Program-made: the position numbers and the translations under genes
Shown: piece by piece, positions 1-5,715 of the stretch
Layout: the number at the start of each line of letters is the position of its first letter
How positions within the stretch are numbered: the stretch's first letter is position 1
The notes under the pieces: model-generated
Seen by the model: only the letters and a program-made list of their open reading frames with translations
Told to the model about the DNA's origin: nothing
Database searches by the model: none
Assembly (NCBI GenBank): GCA_043817485.1
Contig: JBDRGX010000144.1
Coordinates: 1 to 5,990, forward strand
Origin: JBDRGX01 sp043817485 [NCBI: bacterium]
Lineage (GTDB): Bacteria > JBDRGX01
DNA length: 5,990 bases
Direction: 5' to 3'

Positions 1-504
1 AATGATAAAATATATATATATAGTGGTTATACTGGAACTGCTGAACAAAAAGCTTTACTTATTTTTTCACCAAAAGAAAATGGTAATACTGGATCTTGGG
101 AAATAGTTGAAGATTCTAATTTTCCTGATGGAGCAGAAAGAAGAGGTTATGGAACTGTTGTTTATGATGACAAATTATTTATCATAGGAGGAATTCATAA
201 TGGAACATATTCTAATCGCATAGATATATGTTTTCCTTATTTAGAGGGATCAACATGGGTAAGAAAATGGTATCGAGGAAATAATGAAAATTTATCTTCA
301 AGAACACGATTAGCAGCAATGTTATATAGCAATAATAATACTATTTATACTATTGGTGGTTATGATGGTTCAGATTCTGTTTCTACGCAAGCTTTTAATG
401 TTTATAAAAATAAAAAAATAATGGTAAAATTTAATGTTATAAAAAAAATTAAAAACACTTTTCAAGAAGTTTATATTTCAACTAAAATAAATACTCAAAA
501 TTAG
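1..504 (+). CDS. Kelch-repeat beta-propeller protein, C-terminal part (5' end outside window)
   Basis: Frame 1 is open from the first base to a TAG at 502-504, giving 167 residues with no start, so the gene enters from the left edge. At least three Kelch-type blades are visible. Their hydrophobic-strand and glycine signatures are NDKIYIYSGYTGT (residues 1-13), YDDKLFIIGGIHNGT (55-69) and NNTIYTIGGYDGS (112-124), with Trp residues between them (W33, W86, W90). Kelch propellers are usually binding or structural modules, some with enzymatic activity; nothing here identifies a ligand. After the last blade a basic tail of about 30 residues (KNKKIMVKF...STKINTQN) does not look like a blade. The Met at 319 lies inside the propeller and is not a start. 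The stop codon forms part of the ribosome binding site of the next gene, so the two are probably translated together. Localisation cannot be judged because the N-terminus is missing. Confidence 0.85.
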   Translation, partial: NDKIYIYSGYTGTAEQKALLIFSPKENGNTGSWEIVEDSNFPDGAERRGYGTVVYDDKLFIIGGIHNGTYSNRIDICFPYLEGSTWVRKWYRGNNENLSSRTRLAAMLYSNNNTIYTIGGYDGSDSVSTQAFNVYKNKKIMVKFNVIKKIKNTFQEVYISTKINTQN

Positions 505-508
505 GAGG
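503..508 (+). promoter_or_regulatory. Strong Shine-Dalgarno overlapping the upstream stop codon
   Basis: AGGAGG lies 7 nt before the ATG at 516. Its first two bases are the last two of the Kelch gene's TAG stop. This fixes the start of the HAMP gene and implies translational coupling. It is the clearest ribosome binding site among the + strand genes. Confidence 0.85.
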
Positions 509-515
509 TAATAAA

Positions 516-1094
516 ATGAATGAAAAAATGAAAAGGACAAATTATTTTATTGACAAAGAATTTCAATTTAAATATGTATTAAAAATAGTAATTATAACTT
601 TACTTACTATTGTTTATACTGCTTGTATTGTAGGTTCTGCATTTCTAATTTCTTTAAATGAAGGACTTTCTTTTACACAAATATTATTAAAACATCTTAG
701 TTGGATGATTATTCTTTTAATATTTAATATTGTTTTAGTAGCAATTTATTTTTCTCATAAAATAGCTGGACCACTATATCGATTTGAATGGGCACTTGAA
801 AAGATTGCTCATGGAGATCTTTCCATTAAAGTAGAAATTCGCAAAAAAGATGCTTTTAATCCATTCAAAGAAGCTCTTAATACAACTGTTGAAACACTAA
901 ATAAATTTGTACAAGAAGATGAAGAAATTGTAAAAGAAATTTCAGAAATAATAAAAGAATTACAAACAGAATTAAAAAAACATAAAGATTTATCTCAAGA
1001 AAAAATAATTTATTTAATTGAAAAGTTATCTCATATAGATGAAAAAGCTAATAAAATAATACATCCTTTTAAAACAAAAAAAGAGGAAAAATAA
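516..1094 (+). CDS. Two-TM HAMP-domain membrane protein without an output domain
   Basis: 192 residues. A short basic cytoplasmic N-terminus is followed by a hydrophobic segment at about 20-46, a short external loop (about 47-61) and a second hydrophobic segment at about 62-80. A HAMP domain follows directly (about 81-134), recognisable from HKIAGPLYRFE at 81-91 and HGDL at 99-102. Residues about 135-180 are rich in Glu, Lys, Ile and Leu and should form a helical or coiled-coil tail. HAMP domains normally pass conformational signals from a membrane sensor to a kinase, cyclase or methyl-accepting domain. Here the protein stops after the tail and the external loop is too small for a usual sensor domain. 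The start is set by AGGAGG 7 nt upstream. It sits 11 nt after the Kelch gene and 5 nt before a prepilin gene, so a role in assembling or sensing a pilus-like structure is possible but is inference only. Confidence 0.85.
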   Translation: MNEKMKRTNYFIDKEFQFKYVLKIVIITLLTIVYTACIVGSAFLISLNEGLSFTQILLKHLSWMIILLIFNIVLVAIYFSHKIAGPLYRFEWALEKIAHGDLSIKVEIRKKDAFNPFKEALNTTVETLNKFVQEDEEIVKEISEIIKELQTELKKHKDLSQEKIIYLIEKLSHIDEKANKIIHPFKTKKEEK

Positions 1095-1099
1095 GAAAA

Positions 1100-1516
1100 A
1101 TGAATATTTTTAAATCAGAAAAAGGATTTTCTTTACTTGAAGTAATCGTAAGTTTATGGATATTTTTCACTATTTCTATTTCCATGCTTTTTGTAGTTCA
1201 ACTTGGATTAAAAGCTGCAAAAGCAATAACTTGTAAAACTTCTGCAACTAATAGAGCTCAAGAAGCTATAGAAGAATTAAAGTCATGGGATTATTCAAAT
1301 ATTACAGAAGCTAATTTAGTAACAAGAGGTATGCAAAATGAAATAGTGTATCTTACTAAAGGAAGATCCTTACAAGGGAATCTTTGTGCTACTAGACATA
1401 TTTATGTTGAAGAAAATGCTGAACAAGATCAAAAACTAATTATTGTAGAAGTAAAATGGAATGAAAGAAGTATAGAAAAAACTGCAACCTTAACTACTTA
1501 TATATATAAAGATTAA
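1100..1516 (+). CDS. Type IV prepilin-like / pseudopilin protein (PilV/GspI-like)
   Basis: 138 residues. The N-terminus MNIFKSEKGFSLLEVIVSL is a textbook class III (prepilin) signal. The leader is short and basic and ends in Gly9. Mature residue 1 is Phe10, and the Glu at mature position 5 (E14) is present. A hydrophobic helix of about 20 residues follows. PilD-type peptidase would cut between G9 and F10 and methylate the Phe, leaving about 129 residues in the inner membrane or a pilus. The C-terminal domain has two cysteines (C45, C96) that could form a disulfide, and ends in beta-like strands (LIIVEVKW...ATLTTYIYKD). Small size, the N-x-A-x-E-x-I-E-E pattern after the helix and the C-terminal strands resemble minor pilins of the PilV/GspI type; the exact subunit cannot be named. 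The purine stretch AAGAGG at 1081-1086, inside the end of the HAMP gene, lies 13 nt before the ATG, which is long for a ribosome binding site. Confidence 0.85.
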   Translation: MNIFKSEKGFSLLEVIVSLWIFFTISISMLFVVQLGLKAAKAITCKTSATNRAQEAIEELKSWDYSNITEANLVTRGMQNEIVYLTKGRSLQGNLCATRHIYVEENAEQDQKLIIVEVKWNERSIEKTATLTTYIYKD

Positions 1517-1520
1517 AAAT

Positions 1521-2548
1521 ATGGAAAAAATAGATAAAAATAATTTATTAAAAAAATTGGAAATATTTCTCAAATAGCTAATATAGAAGATTATAAAATA
1601 AATAGTGGGCCAGGAAAAGATGTAAGAGTTCTTTCTGTAAAAACAGGTAGTGGTTTTCAATTTTCAGTAATTCCAGATAGAGGTATGGATATTTATCAGG
1701 CTGAATATCAAGGCAATTCATTAGAATGGCGTTCTAATACTGGTCTTATTTCTCCGTATTTTTATGAAAAAGATGGAATAGGTTGGTTGCGTAATTTTTT
1801 TGGGGGCTTATTAACTACTTGTGGATTAACTTATGCTGGAGCTTCTGATGAAAAAAATGGTCTTCATGGAAGAATAAATAATATTCCAGCAGATGAAGTT
1901 AATATTTTAAAATATTGGCAAAATAATGAATATATTTTTGAAATTACGGGTGTAGTAAAAGAAGTATCTGTTTTTGGGGATGCTTTGAAATTAACAAGAA
2001 AAATACAAACTAAATTAGGTGAAGATAAATTATTTATACAAGATAAAGTAGAAAATATTGGCTTTAAAAAATCGCCTTTAATGATTATTTATCATATCAA
2101 TATTGGCTATCCTTTACTTGATTCAAACGCAAAACTTATTACTAATGAAAATTCTATTGTTTCAAGAGATGAAGAAGCAGAAAAAGGAAAAGGTCAAGAA
2201 AAAATATTTAGTGAACCATTGGAAAATTTTAAAGAGCAAGTATTTTATTTTGATCTTAAACAAGATTCTTTTGGATATTCAAAAGTAGCTTTAGTAAATG
2301 AAAAAATTCCATTAGGTGTTTATGTGAAATATAAAAAAGATACTTTGCCTCGATTTACAGAATGGAAAATGATGGGATGTGGAGAATATGTTGTTGGTTT
2401 AGAACCATCTAATTGTTATCCTGAAGGAAGAAAAAAAGAAAAAGAGAGAGGTACTTTAATAGAAATTAATCCTCAAGAAATAATTACATTTGAATTAGAA
2501 ATAGGTATTTTAGATACAAAAGAAAAATGTTGTTCACAAATTTTTTAA
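1521..2548 (+). CDS. DUF4432 aldose-1-epimerase-family protein, split by an apparent frameshift near its N-terminus
   Basis: The body (frame 2, through the TAA at 2546-2548) has DUF4432 / galactose-mutarotase-like features. These are PDRGMDI, GLHGR with a candidate catalytic His, YHINIGYPLLD with a second His, TEWKMMG, and VGLEPSNCYPEGR with a candidate catalytic Glu. Homology clearly continues upstream of the first in-frame ATG (1685): codons 1556-1684 encode IGNISQIANIEDYK through SVIPDRG, which is family sequence. Frame 2 has a stop at 1541-1543 and no ATG, GTG or TTG between it and 1685. An ATG at 1521, 4 nt after the prepilin stop, encodes MEKIDKNNLLKK in frame 3 and then meets TAG at 1575-1577. 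Joining the frames at the A7 run (1550-1556) gives 342 residues, close to the family's usual length. It may be expressed by -1 slippage, be a recent null mutation, or reflect a homopolymer sequencing error. Members are thought to bind or epimerise sugars; the substrate is unknown. Confidence 0.8.
1550..1556 (+). other. A7 run forming a minus-one slippery heptamer at the frame junction
   Basis: In the frame of the ATG at 1521 the codons are TTA AAA AAA TTG, so the seven A read as A_AAA_AAA, the canonical X_XXY_YYZ arrangement for simultaneous tRNA slippage. After a -1 shift reading continues ATT GGA AAT ATT (IGNI), which is in frame with the DUF4432 body. The zero frame ends at TAG 1575-1577. 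I saw no strong downstream hairpin or upstream Shine-Dalgarno-like stimulator. RNA polymerase slippage on the A run (adding one A) would restore the same frame. Confidence 0.6.
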
Positions 2549-2571
2549 TTTTTTTTATTTAAAAATATTAC

Positions 2572-2594
2572 AAATAAATTTATAAAATTTATTT
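2572..2594. terminator. AT-only inverted repeat between convergent genes, possible weak bidirectional terminator
   Basis: AAATAAATTT (2572-2581) and its exact reverse complement AAATTTATTT (2585-2594) flank a 3-nt loop. This makes a perfect 10-bp stem containing only A-T pairs. It sits between the ends of the DUF4432 gene and lpxB and covers the lpxB stop codon (2589-2591). T-rich sequence lies on the + strand after it, and A-rich sequence before it reads as T-rich on neither side consistently. Without G-C pairs the stem is weak, and chance palindromes are common at this base composition. Confidence 0.35.
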
Positions 2595-3734
2595 TATCAT
2601 TTCAAAAATTATTTTCACTAATCGCTCTAATGCTCCATTAGAACCCAAATTATTTATTACCTTTTCTAAATTTATTTTCATATTAGAAGTATAATTAATA
2701 TCATTTAATATTTTTAAAGATAATTCAGTAATATTTTTTGAATTGACTTTTTTTTGTAATAATTCTGGGACAATTTCTTTTTCTGCTAAAATATTAGGAA
2801 GACTGACAAAAGGGTATTTTACTAATAATTTTGCAATATAATAGGTTAAAGCAGAAATTTTGTAAATAACAATTTGAGGAGTTTTAAAATAAGATGCTTC
2901 AAGAGTAGTTGTTCCAGAAGAAGTAATAATTAAAGAAGAATTGTTCATTACATCATAAGAATAGCCAGAAATTATTTTTATAAAATTAGCATTATTATTT
3001 TTAATTTTTTCAATAATTTCTTTTTCAAAAACAGAAGAAGAAACAGAAAGAACAAATTGAGATTTTATTTTGTTTTTAATTTTAATAGCACTTTCGATAA
3101 TTACTGGTAAAAGATTTTTTATTTCTTGAAATCTACTGCCAGGGAATAAGCCAATTATCGGAATATTAGGATCTAAATCGAATTTTTTCAAAAAGTTTTC
3201 TTTATCTAATTTAAGATTAGTAGTATCAAGTAAAGGATGACCAATAAAACTTACATTAGCACCTACTTTTTTATATATTTCAAATTCTTTTTTATAAACA
3301 GCAGCAAATTGAGTAATTAGTTTAGCAATTTTAATACCATTCCATTCACCCCAAATCCAAATTTGTGGAGCAAAATAATAAAGAATAGGAATATTTTTCT
3401 TTTTTGCTAATTTTGCTATATTTAAATTAAATCCTTGATTATCAACTAAAATTAAAAGATTTGGTTTTTCACGATCTAAAATTTCATTTACTTTTTTCAA
3501 AGCTTTTTGATATTTAGAAAGGTATTGTAAAGATTCTAAAATTCCTACAGTATTAAATGATGTTAAATCAAGAAGAACATTCATTCCTGCATTTTTGCAT
3601 TTTTCACCACCTAATCCAAAAATATTAATAGAAGAATTTTTTTCAAATAAAGCTTTTACTAAATGTGAAGCTTGAAGATCTCCAGAAATTTCTCCAGCAC
3701 AAAGCATTATTTTTATTTGTTTAAACATTTTCAT
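2589..3734 (-). CDS. lpxB: Lipid-A-disaccharide synthase LpxB
   Basis: 381 residues, the usual LpxB length. LpxB is a peripheral inner-membrane GT-B glycosyltransferase (GT19). It joins UDP-2,3-diacylglucosamine and lipid X into the lipid A disaccharide, releasing UDP. Motifs in order: GEISGD at 14-19 (canonical GEASGD), GLGG at 40-43, FNTVGILESL at 60-69, LVDNQGFNLNIAK at 96-108 with Asp98 aligned to the essential Asp of E. coli LpxB, YYFAPQIWIWGEW at 119-131, FIGHPLLD at 163-170, GLFPGSRFQEI at 195-205, SSGTTTLEA at 272-280 in the nucleotide-sugar site, and SLPNILA...VPELLQ at 311-327. The ATG directly follows the TAA of the TrpG/PabA gene with no gap (TAAATG), so translation is probably coupled. 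Met3 or Met10 are possible alternative starts; no clear Shine-Dalgarno separates them. An eight-base poly-A run encodes QKK near residues 327-329 and leaves this gene in frame. Confidence 0.95.
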   Translation of the reverse strand: MKMFKQIKIMLCAGEISGDLQASHLVKALFEKNSSINIFGLGGEKCKNAGMNVLLDLTSFNTVGILESLQYLSKYQKALKKVNEILDREKPNLLILVDNQGFNLNIAKLAKKKNIPILYYFAPQIWIWGEWNGIKIAKLITQFAAVYKKEFEIYKKVGANVSFIGHPLLDTTNLKLDKENFLKKFDLDPNIPIIGLFPGSRFQEIKNLLPVIIESAIKIKNKIKSQFVLSVSSSVFEKEIIEKIKNNNANFIKIISGYSYDVMNNSSLIITSSGTTTLEASYFKTPQIVIYKISALTYYIAKLLVKYPFVSLPNILAEKEIVPELLQKKVNSKNITELSLKILNDINYTSNMKINLEKVINNLGSNGALERLVKIIFEMIK

Positions 3735-4301
3735 TTACATCATCACAAAATTTTTCAATAATTTCTTGCCTTCTTTAGTGAGAATTGATTCTGGATGAAA
3801 TTGAACTCCTTCTATTGGATATTTTTTATGCCTGACTCCCATAATTTCATTTTGTTTTGTTTGGGCAGTAATTTCTAAACAATCTGGAATAGTTTCTTTT
3901 TCAATAATTAAGGAATGATATCTTGTAGCTTCAAAAGGATTTTCTAAATTTTTAAAAATTGTTTTACCATCATGATAAATTAAAGATGTTTTTCCATGCA
4001 TTAAATTTTTTGCTCTAATAACATTTCCTCCAAATACATCTCCTATACATTGATGGCCTAAACATACACCTAAAATAGGAATTATTTCAGCAAAATTTTT
4101 AATTACATCATTAGAAATACCAGCTTCTTTTGGAGTACAAGGACCAGGAGAAATAACAATTTTGTTGGGTTTTAATTTTTTTATTTCAGCAATAGTAATT
4201 TTATCATTTCTTTTAACAATTATATTTATGCCCATTTCCCCTAAATACTGAACTAAATTAAAAGTAAAAGAATCATAATTATCAATCATTAAGATTTTCA
4301 T
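3735..4301 (-). CDS. trpG/pabA: Glutamine amidotransferase, anthranilate / aminodeoxychorismate synthase component II
   Basis: 188 residues from the chosen start, typical of the family. The class I glutamine amidotransferase hydrolyses glutamine and channels ammonia to a chorismate-using partner (TrpE for tryptophan or PabB for folate). Visible motifs are the N-terminal [24 protein letters not shown] at 51-54 (oxyanion region), GVCLGHQ with catalytic Cys80, MHGKTS at 101-106, ATRYHSL at 125-131, and GVQFHPES with His169 and Glu171 completing the triad. An upstream ATG at 4316 would add MEVFL, but that codon overlaps the Shine-Dalgarno GGAGG (4314-4310), which lies 8 nt before the ATG at 4301, so 4301 is preferred. 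TrpG and PabA cannot be told apart here, and no TrpE or PabB partner lies in the window; many bacteria share one subunit between both pathways. The stop abuts the lpxB start. Confidence 0.93.
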   Translation of the reverse strand: MKILMIDNYDSFTFNLVQYLGEMGINIIVKRNDKITIAEIKKLKPNKIVISPGPCTPKEAGISNDVIKNFAEIIPILGVCLGHQCIGDVFGGNVIRAKNLMHGKTSLIYHDGKTIFKNLENPFEATRYHSLIIEKETIPDCLEITAQTKQNEIMGVRHKKYPIEGVQFHPESILTKEGKKLLKNFVMM

Positions 4302-4309
4302 TAAGAAAA

Positions 4310-4314
4310 CCTCC
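4310..4314 (-). promoter_or_regulatory. Shine-Dalgarno deciding the TrpG/PabA start
   Basis: On the - strand GGAGG runs from 4314 to 4310, followed by an 8-nt spacer and the ATG at 4301-4299. It makes the upstream in-frame ATG at 4316 an unlikely start. Confidence 0.8.
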
Positions 4315-4344
4315 ATTTTTATTGGAAATTATTTTTAGTTTTTT

Positions 4345-4350
4345 ATTATA
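4345..4350 (-). promoter_or_regulatory. Possible -10 box for the trpG/pabA-lpxB unit
   Basis: A perfect TATAAT on the - strand (4350 to 4345) lies about 44 nt before the ATG at 4301, in the only gap between the R-M operon and this gene pair. No convincing TTGACA-like -35 sits 16-18 nt upstream (the position is A-rich), and there is no extended TGn. In AT-rich DNA such a match can arise by chance. Confidence 0.35.
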
Positions 4351-4364
4351 AATGGTAATATTAT

Positions 4365-5051
4365 TTATTTTTTCTTCATTATAAACAAATACTTAAATCC
4401 TCTCAAATAAAAATTAAACTGTCTCGCTCTATTATGCCATATATCTGTATTTGATGTTTGGTTGTGTCTGGTTACGCAAATAATGTCAATTGTTTCAAAA
4501 TATTTTTCTAATCGCTGATAGAGCAAAAACCCAGTTGGTGTAAATTTCTTTTTTATCCATTGGTCACCAATTAGCCACGCCATCGCTTTGTTTGGTTTTA
4601 AGATTCTATGAATTTCTTTAGCAACTTTTTCTAATTCCTCAAAAAATTCTTGTTTTTCGCAAGATATTTTTCCAATACATTTACTTTCATCTGAATAATT
4701 GATATTATCTGAATATGGCGAGTCAATGAAAACAAAATCAACACTATTATTATCAAGAGGAATTTGTCTTGCATCATTCCTTATTACATCTGGTCGCACA
4801 ATATTTATATCATAACCAATAACTTTTCGTTTTAGCTCTGTTGCAACATCAATTGTAGTTCCACTGCCACACATAGGATCAACAACTAAATCATTTTCTT
4901 TTGTATAGCGTTGTAATAAATTCCAAATAACAAAAGCAGGGGTTACTCCATTATATTTATTGTTACCATGTGGTTTTTCTCCATAATTTTGAGTAGGAAA
5001 ATCCCATAGCGTAGTAGATTCAAGAATTAATTCTTTTTTATTTTTTTCCAT
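4365..5051 (-). CDS. DNA methyltransferase M2 of a restriction-modification operon (amino-methyltransferase type)
   Basis: 228 residues. This looks like an AdoMet-dependent DNA amino-methyltransferase (N6-adenine or N4-cytosine). The N-terminal region HGNNKYNGVTPAFVIWNLL leads into motif I, VVDPMCGSGTT at 56-66 (AdoMet binding). An acidic loop follows, GYDI at 79-82, then NDAR at 92-95 and the catalytic motif IV FIDSPYSDN at 108-116. Motif IV is DSPY rather than the usual (D/N/S)PP(Y/F/W). A helix with ELEKVAKEIHRILKP (139-153) is typical of the methylase fold. The C-terminal WHNRARQFNFYLRGFKYLFIM is distinctive but I cannot assign it a role. Order I then IV, small size and absence of a clear target-recognition domain make it compact. 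Its ATG lies 14 nt inside the end of the restriction gene, so the two are co-translated. Protecting host DNA from the neighbouring nuclease is the likely role. Confidence 0.85.
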   Translation of the reverse strand: MEKNKKELILESTTLWDFPTQNYGEKPHGNNKYNGVTPAFVIWNLLQRYTKENDLVVDPMCGSGTTIDVATELKRKVIGYDINIVRPDVIRNDARQIPLDNNSVDFVFIDSPYSDNINYSDESKCIGKISCEKQEFFEELEKVAKEIHRILKPNKAMAWLIGDQWIKKKFTPTGFLLYQRLEKYFETIDIICVTRHNQTSNTDIWHNRARQFNFYLRGFKYLFIMKKK

Positions 5052-5715
5052 TTATCAACTTCTTTAAGTCGTCAATGAATTTGTCAAACATTTTAACCTT
5101 GCTGCTTTCATCAATATTCGTTTCACTTAACACATAGCTACCATCTAAATCTACTTCAATTATTGCTCTACCTTTCTTTGCAGGTTTTCTTACTGTTAAT
5201 GTACCATCTTCATCAGATGTTACAAAATAAACTTTTATATGTTTTGTAACTTCGTTAGAAGCAAGTTTTATTTTCCAGTAACCAGTTTGGGCAATTCTTT
5301 CTCGTAAAGTTACCTTACTTGAAAGTACTGCGATAACCTTACTTGTAAATGGGTCATAGATGATAATATCTACATCTGGAAGATGTGAACCAAATTCCCC
5401 ATAATCAATAAGTAAATTTCTTTTTACTAAACTCATCTCTTTTGGTAGATTTTCCCCTTTAGTTCTTTCAAGAGAATTGCCATTTACTACTTCAAGTCCT
5501 AAACTTCTAACTTCATCAGTAATTATATATTCAATAAGTTTTTCAAGATTTTTCCCCTTAAATGCTCTCCATGATTGCTCGTGATCAGTTCCATTAAAAT
5601 CTTTTTCATGTTGTGTTTTTGCTTCTGCCAAAAGGTTTGAAATATAACGATATGCTTCATTGCCATGCATTTGTTTTTTTCTGTCATACAATTTGATGAG
5701 ATCTTTTATATTCAT
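5038..5715 (-). CDS. Type II restriction endonuclease, BsaWI-like (PD-(D/E)XK fold)
   Basis: 225 residues. The sequence resembles what I recall of the BsaWI restriction enzyme family, members of the CCGG group of PD-(D/E)XK nucleases; BsaWI itself cuts WCCGGW. The assignment is from memory of the pattern VKRNLLIDYGEFGSHLPDVDIIIYDP...VIAVLSSKVTLRERIAQTGYWKIKL, not from a search. The candidate active site is PD at 113-114 (or D116), then SSK at 132-134 with Lys134 as the catalytic lysine, and nearby Glu139. SxK in place of (D/E)xK is also seen in CCGG-family enzymes. A second acidic candidate is Glu58 in the helix FKGKNLEKLIEY. The N-terminal 50 residues are helical and charged. The start overlaps the stop of the upstream methyltransferase as ATGA (4 nt), and the end overlaps the next methyltransferase by 14 nt. 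Cleavage specificity cannot be read from the sequence. Confidence 0.8.
   Translation of the reverse strand: MNIKDLIKLYDRKKQMHGNEAYRYISNLLAEAKTQHEKDFNGTDHEQSWRAFKGKNLEKLIEYIITDEVRSLGLEVVNGNSLERTKGENLPKEMSLVKRNLLIDYGEFGSHLPDVDIIIYDPFTSKVIAVLSSKVTLRERIAQTGYWKIKLASNEVTKHIKVYFVTSDEDGTLTVRKPAKKGRAIIEVDLDGSYVLSETNIDESSKVKMFDKFIDDLKKLINGKK

Noticed and set aside
319-504. A separate 61-residue gene starting at ATG 319
   Set aside because: The same frame is open to the left edge and encodes Kelch blades without a break; the Met is inside a propeller strand region and has no ribosome binding site.
2103-2288. 61-residue + strand reading frame
   Set aside because: It lies in another frame wholly inside the DUF4432 gene, is Lys/Leu/Ile-rich low-complexity sequence, and has no independent support.
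1685-2548. DUF4432 gene starting at ATG 1685
   Set aside because: Family homology (through PDRGMDI) continues about 43 codons upstream. The Met is the one inside PDRGMDI, and starting there would remove the first strands of the fold.
2727-2760. Possible frameshift at the poly-T run (A8 on the lpxB strand)
   Set aside because: lpxB reads straight through it as LLQKKVNSKN and continues with family sequence to a normal C-terminus, so the run is simply tolerated.
4302-4316. Upstream start (MEVFL) for trpG/pabA
   Set aside because: The upstream ATG overlaps the Shine-Dalgarno GGAGG; the family begins at [12 protein letters not shown].
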